Assembly: GCA_009700485.1 (NCBI GenBank)
Contig: WLLZ01000021.1
Location: forward strand, 1-21,387
Source of the DNA: Actinomycetota bacterium
GTDB lineage: Bacteria; Actinomycetota; Actinomycetes; S36-B12
Reading direction: 5' to 3'
Length of the DNA: 21,387 bases
Shown: positions 1-6,460 of the stretch, in pieces
How the letters are laid out: each line of letters opens with the position of its first letter
Numbering within the stretch: position 1 is the stretch's first letter
Notes under the pieces: generated by a model
The model's database searches: none
The model's input: only the letters and a program-made list of their open reading frames with translations
Told to the model about the DNA's origin: nothing
Made by a program: the position numbers and the translations under genes

Positions 1-187
1 CCGGTGCAGCCTTCTTAACCGGTACCGCCTTCTTAACCGGTACCGCCTTCTTAACCGGTACCGCCTTCTTAACCGGTACCGCCTTCTTAACCGGTACCGC
101 CTTCTTAACCGGTACCGCCTTCTTGACCGGTACCGCCTTCTTCGCGGGCGCAGCCTTCTTAACCGGCGTTACTTTTTTTGCGGCCAC
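1..187 (-). CDS. Lys/Ala/Pro/Val-repeat protein, N-terminal part only (possible TraR/DksA-type regulator)
   Basis: Partial gene: 62 codons are visible and the C-terminal part is beyond the left edge. Translation from GTG at 187 gives a basic head (VAAKKVTPVKKAAPA), then seven KKAVPV hexapeptides and a KKAAP unit. An in-frame TAG lies just upstream, so the protein begins here. GTG at 187 is preferred over the adjacent GTG at 190 because the purine-rich stretch AAGGGGGA (198-191) is then better spaced. Lys/Ala/Pro tails of this kind occur on actinobacterial nucleic-acid-binding proteins, including TraR/DksA-type C4 zinc-finger proteins; as I recall, Streptomyces has such a gene next to ileS. 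No zinc-finger residues are in the window, so the family is inferred from tail and neighbourhood. A histone H1-like or HU-tail protein is the alternative. It is divergent from ileS. Confidence 0.6.
   Translation of the reverse strand, partial: MAAKKVTPVKKAAPAKKAVPVKKAVPVKKAVPVKKAVPVKKAVPVKKAVPVKKAVPVKKAAP
10..135. repeat. 18 bp tandem repeat, 7 copies, in-frame coding repeat
   Basis: Seven head-to-tail copies of the unit ccttcttaaccggtaccg begin at 10, 28, 46, 64, 82, 100 and 118. Six are identical; the copy at 118 has one silent change (a to g). Each encodes one KKAVPV hexapeptide on the minus strand, so gain or loss of units keeps the frame. Near-perfect identity at the DNA level, including synonymous positions, points to recent expansion by slippage or unequal recombination. 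Degenerate flanking units lie at 136-160 and 1-9. Confidence 0.95.
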
Positions 188-221
188 CACTCCCCCTTGC
201 TAATAACCTCGAACGTGCCGG

Positions 222-229
222 ACTATAGA
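222..229. promoter_or_regulatory. Candidate -10 element(s) in the divergent spacer upstream of ileS
   Basis: The palindromic core ctatag gives TATAGT on the minus strand (227-222) and TATAGA on the plus strand (224-229), both resembling a sigma-A -10 hexamer. The minus-strand match is better (5 of 6) and would leave a leader of roughly 25-30 nt before the GTG at 187. I see no convincing -35 on either strand. The rest of the 167 bp spacer (188-354) shows no T-box or other leader structure that I can recognise. Confidence 0.25.
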
Positions 230-354
230 CGGCCGCGACCCAGATTCGAGCGCACCGCGCCGCAGCGGGCCACCGGGGCCATCGATACGGCCGATATCCT
301 GCATACTCGAACCACCGCCAATCCCCCGACCGACAATCCCCCGAAAGGACCACC

Positions 355-3300
355 ATGTACCGGCCCGTCCCCGCGCAGGTCGACCTACCTGCCCTGGAGC
401 ACGAGGTTTTGGAGATGTGGGAGCGTGAGGGTGTCTTTGCCGCCTCGGTAGCCCAAAGTCAGGGCCGACCCCCCTGGGTCTTCTACGAGGGCCCACCGAC
501 CGCAAATGGCACTCCTGGCACCCACCATGTCGAAGCCCGGGTCTTTAAGGACGTCTTCCCTCGGTACCGCACTATGAAGGGCTTTCATGTCCCCCGCCAA
601 GCCGGCTGGGATTGTCACGGCCTGCCGGTTGAACTTTTCGTCGAAAAGGAGCTCGGGTTCACCCGAAAACAAGACATTGAGGCTTATGGGGTTGCCGAGT
701 TCAATGCCCGCTGCCGGGAGTCGGTGCTTCGTCACGTTGATGAATTCACTGAAATGACCACCCGCATGGGCTATTGGGTCGATACCGATTCCGCGTACTG
801 GACCATGGACCCAAATTACATTCAAAGTGTTTGGTGGTCCCTAAAACAAATCTTCGATAAAGGTCTACTAGTTCAAGATCATCGCGTCGCACCTTATTGC
901 CCACGCTGCGGTACCGGACTGTCTGACCATGAACTCGCACAAGGCTACGAAACCGTTATTGACCCTTCGGTCTACGTGAGATTCCCTGTTACCGACACTA
1001 ACTTTCTCACGAGTTACCCGGGTGCTGCTTTCTTAGTCTGGACAACAACCCCCTGGACATTAGTCTCAAATACCGCGGTCGCAGTGAAACCAACCGCGGA
1101 GTACGCAGTGGTAAAAACTGCTGATGGCGAAACTCTGGTGGTAGCAACCGCGCTACTAGACCAAGTCTTCGCTGAGCCGGTCACCGTCTTGTCAACCATG
1201 CTGGGCGCCGAGCTTGAACGCCTCACCTATCGGCGCCCATTCGACTATGTCGAAATTCCGGACGCACATTACGTGGTTCTTGCTGATTACGTAACAACCG
1301 AGGACGGCACCGGCCTTGTTCATCAAGCCCCCGCATTCGGCGCCGATGACTTACTCACCTGCCGGGCCTATGGATTACCCGTGGTAAATCCGGTTCTGCC
1401 CGATGGTCACTTCGCCCCGGATATACCGGTCGTGGGAGGCCAATTTTTCAAAAAAGCCGATGCCGAACTCATCACTACGTTGACGGCTGCCGGCTTGATG
1501 TTCAAGCACGTAGATTATGAGCACTCTTACCCGCACTGCTGGCGCTGCCACACCCCGTTGATCTATTACGCACAGCCGTCCTGGTATATCCGCACTACGG
1601 CAATCAAGGATCAACTCCTTGAGCAAAATGAAAAGACCAATTGGTTTCCTGGCAGCATCAAGTGGGGCCGCTACGGCGACTGGCTAAACAACAACGTTGA
1701 TTGGGCGCTTTCACGTAACCGCTACTGGGGCACCCCACTACCTATTTGGCGCTGCCCCGATGGGCACCTAACGGCGGTGGCTTCAATGGCCGAACTGAGT
1801 GCGCTTGCCGGAGTCGACGTCAGTGCCATCGACCCCCACCGGCCTTATGTCGATGACATCACGATGCCCTGTCCCACCTGCGGTCTTATCGCCAATCGCG
1901 TGCCCGAGGTTATTGACTGCTGGTATGACTCAGGCGCCATGCCCTTCGCCGCGGTGGGCTATCCATTGCAAAATGCGGATTCATTTCGGGCGCAATACCC
2001 AGCCGACTTCATCTGCGAGGCAATTGACCAAACTCGCGGGTGGTTCTACACACTGATGGCCATCGGCACCTTAGTTTTCGAAGAGTCGTCCTACAAGAAT
2101 GTTGTCTGCCTCGGGCATATATTGGACGAAGACGGCCGAAAAATGTCAAAGCATCTCGGCAACGTACTTGAACCTATCGGCTTAATGAATGAACACGGAG
2201 CCGATGCCGTGCGCTGGTTCATGCTGGCGAGTGGTTCACCATGGCAGGCGCGCCGGGTTGGCCATGCCGCGATTGGCGATGTTGTTCGCAAGACGCTTTT
2301 GACCTACTGGAATACGGTTTCATTCCTTTCCCTCTACGCCAGGCTTTCACAATGGGAGCCCTCCGCCCTGGCCCCTGACCCCTCTCAGCGCCCGGTTATC
2401 GATCGTTGGGTTATTTCTGAAGCGAACCAACTTGCCCGCGATGTTGATCAGGCTCTCGAGGCTTTCGACACTCAACGCGCCGGCCGCCTGCTTTCGACTT
2501 TTATTGACAATCTTTCCAATTGGTATGTGCGCCGTTCGCGCCGCCGCTTTTGGGATGGTGACCCAGCAGCGCTTGCGACCTTGCATGAGGCGCTGCGCAC
2601 CGCCACTTTGTGTCTTGCTCCTTTCACTCCCTTCATCACTGAAAGGGTTTGGCAAGACCTATTTCGCAGTACCGACCCCAGCGCACCAAAGTCGGTGCAC
2701 CTGGCCACTTGGCCTGAGGTAGCTGCCGAGGCAATCGATGAACAACTTGGCACTGACATGGCACTAGTCAGGCGGATCGTCGAACTAGGTCGAGCTGCCC
2801 GTGCATCAAGTGGAGTACGCACCCGCCAACCACTTGGTCGCGCCTTGGTGTCGGCAACCGGCTGGTCGGAGCTTTCAGCGCAGTTGCGCGAGCAGATTTG
2901 CGAAGAACTCAATATCAGCACACTTGAATCCCTTGATGACGGCGGCGCTGGTTTGGTAGACACCAGCGTCAAAGCCAACTTTAGGTCCCTGGGGCAACGC
3001 TTCGGCAAGCAAACTCCTGCTGTTGCAGCGGCAATAGCAGCAAGCGACCCAGCGGCCTTACTTGCCGCTATGCGAGCTAGCGGGTCCACCACATTAACTG
3101 TTTCCGGGCTTGGTGAAGTAAGCGTCGCCGAGAGTGACGTCGTGATAACTGAGACGCCACGTGAAGGTTGGGCGGTGGCCGCCGATGCGGGCGAAAGCAT
3201 CGCACTTGACCTCACCATCACTGATGATTTACGCCGAGCCGGGTTAGCGCGCGAGATCGTGCGAGCCATCCAAGAAGCGCGCAAGAATTCTGGTTTGGAT

Positions 3301-3507
3301 GTCGCCGACCGCATCAGCGTCTACTGGTCAAGTGCCGATGAGGAAGTGCTCGCAACTATGTCTGAACACGGTGAAATGATTGGCGCTGAAGTCCTTGCCC
3401 CGAACATGGTTCAAGTTGGAGCTAACTGGCCGGAAACAGCGAATTATTTCGTTGAGGTACCAGAAACGGCGATCGAACTACGTTTCGATAGCCCCAGACT
3501 CACTTAG
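355..3507 (+). CDS. ileS: Isoleucyl-tRNA synthetase
   Basis: Class I cytoplasmic aminoacyl-tRNA synthetase that charges tRNA-Ile with isoleucine and edits misactivated valine. The 1050-residue protein has the HIGH signature in the form GTHH (residues 55-58), inside a stretch typical of actinobacterial IleRS (PTANG before it, VEARVFKD after it). The KMSKS loop reads KMSKH (596-600). The editing (CP1) insertion lies between them, including the WTTTPWTL threonine-rich motif, and cysteine pairs such as CPRCG and CWRC are present. Length and the His-His version of HIGH fit the eukaryote-like type 2 IleRS of actinobacteria, a type known for low mupirocin sensitivity; that is family knowledge, not shown here. 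The start is supported by AAAGGA a few bases upstream. The gene is convergent with divIVA and their 3' ends overlap by 30 bp. Confidence 0.97.
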   Translation: MYRPVPAQVDLPALEHEVLEMWEREGVFAASVAQSQGRPPWVFYEGPPTANGTPGTHHVEARVFKDVFPRYRTMKGFHVPRQAGWDCHGLPVELFVEKELGFTRKQDIEAYGVAEFNARCRESVLRHVDEFTEMTTRMGYWVDTDSAYWTMDPNYIQSVWWSLKQIFDKGLLVQDHRVAPYCPRCGTGLSDHELAQGYETVIDPSVYVRFPVTDTNFLTSYPGAAFLVWTTTPWTLVSNTAVAVKPTAEYAVVKTADGETLVVATALLDQVFAEPVTVLSTMLGAELERLTYRRPFDYVEIPDAHYVVLADYVTTEDGTGLVHQAPAFGADDLLTCRAYGLPVVNPVLPDGHFAPDIPVVGGQFFKKADAELITTLTAAGLMFKHVDYEHSYPHCWRCHTPLIYYAQPSWYIRTTAIKDQLLEQNEKTNWFPGSIKWGRYGDWLNNNVDWALSRNRYWGTPLPIWRCPDGHLTAVASMAELSALAGVDVSAIDPHRPYVDDITMPCPTCGLIANRVPEVIDCWYDSGAMPFAAVGYPLQNADSFRAQYPADFICEAIDQTRGWFYTLMAIGTLVFEESSYKNVVCLGHILDEDGRKMSKHLGNVLEPIGLMNEHGADAVRWFMLASGSPWQARRVGHAAIGDVVRKTLLTYWNTVSFLSLYARLSQWEPSALAPDPSQRPVIDRWVISEANQLARDVDQALEAFDTQRAGRLLSTFIDNLSNWYVRRSRRRFWDGDPAALATLHEALRTATLCLAPFTPFITERVWQDLFRSTDPSAPKSVHLATWPEVAAEAIDEQLGTDMALVRRIVELGRAARASSGVRTRQPLGRALVSATGWSELSAQLREQICEELNISTLESLDDGGAGLVDTSVKANFRSLGQRFGKQTPAVAAAIAASDPAALLAAMRASGSTTLTVSGLGEVSVAESDVVITETPREGWAVAADAGESIALDLTITDDLRRAGLAREIVRAIQEARKNSGLDVADRISVYWSSADEEVLATMSEHGEMIGAEVLAPNMVQVGANWPETANYFVEVPETAIELRFDSPRLT

Positions 3508-3945
3508 TTCGCCCAGTTGAGACTTTAGGCGGCTACGCAAGTCTGCGCGAATGCGCTGCGCCTGCTTTTCGGCCGCTGCGATTATTTCATCCGCGGTCGC
3601 CTGAGCAATTTTCAACACTTCGGCCGCATCGCCGGTAAATAGCGCAGGGTCAGGTCGGACAATTTCGACGGTGTCGTTGCGAAGTGGAGTTGAACTTGCC
3701 GATGAGCCGCGCTCATGCGCAGCGGCCAACTCACGCTCCGCGCTTCGTAATCGCGATTGAAGTTGGCTGTATTGGGTACGCAAGACCGCGGATTCATCGC
3801 GCGCCTGCTGCAAGTCGCCACTTAATGCAGCGATATCAGCTTCAACGATGTCAAGAAATGCATCGACTTCGTCAACGTCATATCCGGAACGAACCCGTGT
3901 CGTTGCAAATTGCGTTGCCCGCACCTCGGCAGGAGTTAATGGCAT
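3478..3945 (-). CDS. divIVA: DivIVA/Wag31-like polar and septal growth protein, short form
   Basis: Coiled-coil scaffold that gathers at curved membrane (poles and septa) and directs cell-wall growth in actinobacteria. The N-terminus MPLTPAEVRATQF, followed by GYDVDEVDAFLD, is the diagnostic DivIVA lipid-binding domain (about residues 1-40). Heptad-like helices follow at about 41-80 and 103-148, separated by a Ser/Thr/Pro-containing linker (about 80-100). At 155 residues it is clearly shorter than mycobacterial Wag31 (about 260) or Streptomyces DivIVA, mainly through loss of coiled coil. The crossed loop between F13 and GY reads ATTRVRS, without the PPIGKR-like stretch common in relatives, but F13 and nearby arginines remain. 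It is the last gene of the cluster, 35 bp after yggT, and ends inside the 3' end of ileS. Confidence 0.93.
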   Translation of the reverse strand: MPLTPAEVRATQFATTRVRSGYDVDEVDAFLDIVEADIAALSGDLQQARDESAVLRTQYSQLQSRLRSAERELAAAHERGSSASSTPLRNDTVEIVRPDPALFTGDAAEVLKIAQATADEIIAAAEKQAQRIRADLRSRLKSQLGELSESGAIET

Positions 3946-3950
3946 GTGAA

Positions 3951-3959
3951 CCTCCTCCT
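3951..3959 (-). promoter_or_regulatory. Strong ribosome binding site of divIVA
   Basis: AGGAGGAGG (3959-3951 read on the minus strand) lies 5 nt before the ATG at 3945. It is the best Shine-Dalgarno match I noticed in the window and fixes the divIVA start. It suggests high, independently initiated translation, unlike the overlapping starts farther upstream in the cluster. Confidence 0.85.
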
Positions 3960-3980
3960 ATAAAACCTTAAACCACAAGG

Positions 3981-4265
3981 CTAGAGCAGCAGTGCGAAAT
4001 TAATTAGCACCTGCAAAAGGATCAAAATGATTAAGAAAGCTAGATCAAATTGAATAGAACCAAGTCGAAGCGGAGGAATGATACGGCGAAGGACCCGAAG
4101 TGGCGGATCGGTAACGGTGTAAATCGCCTCCGCGATCAGTAAGATCGGACCTCGAGGGCGCCAAGAACGTGCGAATGCCTGCACTAGGTCAAATACGATT
4201 CGCACAATGAAAAGCAGCCAGTAAATCCAAAGCGCCGTAGCGAGCAGCTGCCCGATGGCGCTCAT
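3981..4265 (-). CDS. yggT: YggT/YlmG family membrane protein
   Basis: Small (94 aa) integral membrane protein of the YggT family. Two hydrophobic segments are visible: about residues 5-30 (LLATALWIYWLLFIVRIVF) and 70-94 (SIQFDLAFLIILILLQVLI), flanking a loop with the family pattern around YTVTDPPLRVLRRIIPP. Molecular function is not firmly established; relatives sit next to sepF in Gram-positive dcw clusters, and chloroplast YlmG proteins affect nucleoid distribution. The start ATG is supported by AGGGAG upstream. It lies 48 bp downstream of sepF and 35 bp upstream of divIVA, matching the actinobacterial order sepF-yggT-divIVA. Confidence 0.93.
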   Translation of the reverse strand: MSAIGQLLATALWIYWLLFIVRIVFDLVQAFARSWRPRGPILLIAEAIYTVTDPPLRVLRRIIPPLRLGSIQFDLAFLIILILLQVLINFALLL

Positions 4266-4313
4266 TTATTGACTCCCTGCATCGTGTTTGGCGGGTATCG
4301 AGCAAGTGTAAAA

Positions 4314-4859
4314 CTAGCTTTGATTGAAGAAACCGTCCTGCGCCACCTGCTCGCGCGCAGCCTCCCCAACATCAACATTTACCGGTGAGAGCAAAAACAC
4401 TTTATTAGTAACTCGCTCAATTGCCCCGCGCTGACCAAATACCAGCCCGGCTGCAAAGTCGATAATCCGCTTGGCGTCACTGTCGTCAAGCTCGGAAAGA
4501 TTCATGATGACCGGCACCCCCTCGCGGTACTCCTCGCCGATACGGCGGGCATCGTTGTAGCTGCGCGGGTGAATGGTTTCAATGCGGCTAATGTCGGCCG
4601 ATGCTGGCGCCATCGGTCGACGCTCCACCGGCTGATCATCGCTTCGGAAGGTTCGAACCGAACGTGACTCTGAAACCGAACGCACGTTTCTTGTTGACGT
4701 GCGGTCTTCGGGGTGGTCGTCGTATCCTCGACGCTCACTTGATCGGGTGTCGCGGGTACGCACATCACGGCGTACGTCGTCGTAGTCGTCGTACTCCTCG
4801 ACCTCGGCGTCTTCAACTAAGCCTAGGTAGACGGCCATCTTGCGCATCGCGCCAGCCAC
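4314..4859 (-). CDS. sepF: SepF cell division protein, FtsZ membrane anchor
   Basis: Membrane-associated FtsZ partner that tethers and bundles the Z-ring, replacing FtsA in actinobacteria. I place the start at GTG 4859 (181 aa) because the protein then begins MAGAMRKMAVYLGLVED, the amphipathic N-terminal helix typical of actinobacterial SepF, and because GGAGG lies 5 nt upstream. An ATG 27 bp farther upstream would add nine acidic residues and has no comparable site. An acidic and arginine-rich disordered linker covers about residues 18-88, and the folded SepF domain about 89-165 (ISRIETIHPRSYNDA, VIMNLSELDD, RIIDFAAGLVFG, VFLLSPVNV). The C-terminus GFFNQS is typical of the family. It lies 41 bp after yggS. 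Confidence 0.95.
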   Translation of the reverse strand: MAGAMRKMAVYLGLVEDAEVEEYDDYDDVRRDVRTRDTRSSERRGYDDHPEDRTSTRNVRSVSESRSVRTFRSDDQPVERRPMAPASADISRIETIHPRSYNDARRIGEEYREGVPVIMNLSELDDSDAKRIIDFAAGLVFGQRGAIERVTNKVFLLSPVNVDVGEAAREQVAQDGFFNQS

Positions 4860-4864
4860 GTCGT

Positions 4865-4869
4865 CCTCC
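4865..4869 (-). promoter_or_regulatory. Ribosome binding site that decides the sepF start
   Basis: GGAGG (4869-4865 on the minus strand) with a 5 nt spacer (ACGAC) before GTG 4859. This placement makes GTG 4859 the translation start rather than the in-frame ATG at 4886. Confidence 0.8.
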
Positions 4870-4900
4870 ACATCGGTTTGCCCCAACTAACCCTTTGACC

Positions 4901-5617
4901 TTACGGCAGGGTGGGCCGGTTCCCGAGTACTGCGCCCCCAATGCGTACTTGTGTCGCGCCCCGGGCGATCGCCTCTTCGAGATCACCGCTCATCCCCGCG
5001 GAGATCTGATCGGCGCCCGGTGCGAGTTCACGCACTATCCCAGCCACCTGCGCCAGCCGCGTAAATGCCGCCGCCGGCTCCCCTAGAAGTGGCGCCACTC
5101 CCATTACCCCGGTGAGATCTAGGTGACCTAGTGAAAGCAGGTACCTTGCCAAAACGGGCACATCTGCCGGTGCGCAACCGCCCCGGGCGCTTTGTATCGG
5201 GATGTCAAGGGCCACCTGAACCATGACACCTAACCGCCGACCAACCCGCTCAGCGGCGGTACTGAGTGCTTTGGCTAGCTCAGGTCGATCCACCGTCTGG
5301 ACGACATCGGCCCAATGAACCACGGAGTTGACCTTATTTCGCTGAAGTTGGCCAATTAAATGCCAGCGCAGTGGTAGGTCAGTGCACTCGGACCACTTAG
5401 CTCGAGCTTCCTGATCTCGGTTTTCACCGACATCCCGCACCCCTAATTCGGCAAGCAGGTGCACGTCACTTGCCGGGAAAGTCTTCGTAACCACGATCAG
5501 CCGTACCTCGGCTAGGTCACGACCCGCAGCCTCGCAGGCCCGCGCGATGCGCGCCTGCACTAAGCCAAGGTTTTCGGCCAACTCGGCTCGGCGCTTGGAA
5601 CCCATAGTGCTAATCAT
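4901..5617 (-). CDS. yggS: YggS/PLPBP family PLP-binding homeostasis protein
   Basis: Cytosolic single-domain PLP protein with an alanine racemase-like TIM barrel and no known catalysis; relatives control vitamin B6 and amino acid balance. The PLP lysine lies in LIVVTKTFP (K45 from the ATG at 5617). Further family blocks are DVGENRDQEARAKW, WHLIGQLQRNKV, GVMGVAPL and the phosphate-binding end GMSGDLEEAIARGATQVRIG. Length 238 aa is usual. The start is unresolved: ATG 5617 is the last ATG inside a 13 bp tandem array, and ATG 5605 is an in-frame alternative that gives a more typical N-terminus. Neither has a clear Shine-Dalgarno sequence. It follows pgeF by 48 bp, the spacer being almost entirely array. 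Confidence 0.93.
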   Translation of the reverse strand: MISTMGSKRRAELAENLGLVQARIARACEAAGRDLAEVRLIVVTKTFPASDVHLLAELGVRDVGENRDQEARAKWSECTDLPLRWHLIGQLQRNKVNSVVHWADVVQTVDRPELAKALSTAAERVGRRLGVMVQVALDIPIQSARGGCAPADVPVLARYLLSLGHLDLTGVMGVAPLLGEPAAAFTRLAQVAGIVRELAPGADQISAGMSGDLEEAIARGATQVRIGGAVLGNRPTLP

Positions 5618-5690
5618 CTCATCGGATCATCTCATCGGATCATCTCATCGGATCATCTCATCGGATCATCTCATCGGATCACCTAATCGG
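5613..5690. repeat. 13 bp tandem repeat array, 6 copies, joining pgeF and yggS
   Basis: Five identical copies of atcatctcatcgg (starting 5613, 5626, 5639, 5652, 5665) and one diverged copy, atcacctaatcgg (5678-5690). On the coding (minus) strand the unit is CCGATGAGATGAT. The pgeF stop TGA (5668-5666) is in the first full unit read, and the yggS ATG 5617 is in the last. As the unit is not a multiple of three, all reading frames cycle. Each internal ATG is followed by a stop within one to three sense codons (ATG AGA TGA, or ATG ATC CGA TGA). No stable hairpin is apparent. Confidence 0.95.
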
Positions 5691-6451
5691 ATCAACATGC
5701 CTTGGCGTCCCGTCTGCCCGTCGCGGCGATACGAAAACAGACCGTTGCTGTGAGCTGTACAGCCAGCAAGGGTGAGTGCGGTGACCCCGGATTCGGCAAG
5801 TTGGGCCCGCACTCCCGCACCCACGTCGATGCAAGCCACCGCCAAATCCGGATCGATCCCCGCGGATTCTGGGCACGCCGCAGCCGCTACGGAAGCCGGG
5901 AGCGCACCAGTTAGTTCAAGTACCCGCTGCAGTGGCACCGGGTAGCAATTCGCGCAGATCGAGGGCCCGATTACCGCGTGTACCTGATCCGCACCCAGTT
6001 CATGCATCTGAGCCAGCACCGCCGGCACCACTCCCGCCGCCAAGCCGCGCCAGCCACAGTGCACTGCGCCAATGACTTGATTGGCAACATCGGCTAGCAC
6101 TATCGGCACACAATCAGCGGCAAGTGCTACTAGACCCACCCCTGGTGTTTTGGTAACCAGCGCATCAAAGCCAGGTGCCCCGGGCAGCCCTGGCGAGCCC
6201 TTCTCCACCACCACCACGTTGGCACCGTGCACCCCTTGCATTAGCACCAGATCAGTCGCGGTTAGGCCAATGCTCGCGGCAGCCACCTGCCTATTGCGTT
6301 GCACCCTGCTGGGCTCATCCCCGACATAGTCGGCCAGATTAAGTTCATCAAAGGGGGGCAGACTGTGCCCGCCAAAACGACCGGTGGCCGCCCAGATTAC
6401 TGAGCGGCCGCCGGGTGCCAGCGAACCGAAGTGGCCCGTGACAGTTTTCAT
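5666..6451 (-). CDS. pgeF: Peptidoglycan editing factor PgeF (YfiH/YlmD, laccase-domain family)
   Basis: Cytosolic metal-binding protein of the Cu-oxidase_4/YfiH family. In E. coli PgeF helps stop wrong amino acids entering the peptidoglycan stem, and homologues show purine nucleoside-degrading activity. The 261 aa protein has the metal ligands of the family: H75 in QGVHGANV, C114 in AADCVPIVL and H131 in GAVHCGWRG. IGPSICANCYPV and the C-terminal HSNGLFSYRRDGQTGRQG are also typical. The start ATG follows AGGAAAG, which overlaps the ftsZ stop; the gap to ftsZ is 9 bp, so translation is probably coupled. The last codons (GDPMR) are written by the 13 bp repeat array. The ftsZ-pgeF-yggS-sepF order matches other actinobacteria. 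Confidence 0.95.
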   Translation of the reverse strand: MKTVTGHFGSLAPGGRSVIWAATGRFGGHSLPPFDELNLADYVGDEPSRVQRNRQVAAASIGLTATDLVLMQGVHGANVVVVEKGSPGLPGAPGFDALVTKTPGVGLVALAADCVPIVLADVANQVIGAVHCGWRGLAAGVVPAVLAQMHELGADQVHAVIGPSICANCYPVPLQRVLELTGALPASVAAAACPESAGIDPDLAVACIDVGAGVRAQLAESGVTALTLAGCTAHSNGLFSYRRDGQTGRQGMLIRLGDPMR

Positions 6452-6460
6452 TTAGCTTTC

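Noticed and set aside
10..135. Non-coding satellite or iteron array
   Set aside because: The 18 bp unit is a multiple of three, stays in frame after a start codon and encodes a regular lysine-rich peptide; it is a coding repeat.
190..354. T-box riboswitch in the ileS leader
   Set aside because: Actinobacterial ileS genes can have T-boxes, so I looked for the conserved T-box sequence and antiterminator. GC-rich segments such as gggccaccggggcc are present but no T-box consensus or convincing specifier stem-loop was found.
2472..3314. 280-codon minus-strand open frame inside ileS
   Set aside because: It lies antisense to conserved IleRS sequence, has Ser/Arg/Ala-biased low-information composition, and has no recognisable motif or ribosome binding site.
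3507..3560. Intrinsic terminator between ileS and divIVA
   Set aside because: No GC-rich stem followed by a T-run was found on either strand near the overlapping gene ends.
4266..4313. Promoter between sepF and yggT
   Set aside because: Only isolated partial hexamers with wrong spacing were seen; read-through from upstream is the simpler explanation.
4601..5086. 161-codon plus-strand open frame across sepF and yggS
   Set aside because: It is antisense to two clearly recognised genes and reads as an Arg/Pro-rich shadow translation.
5613..5690. CRISPR array
   Set aside because: The units are contiguous 13 bp repeats without spacers, and no cas genes are nearby; it is a simple tandem repeat.
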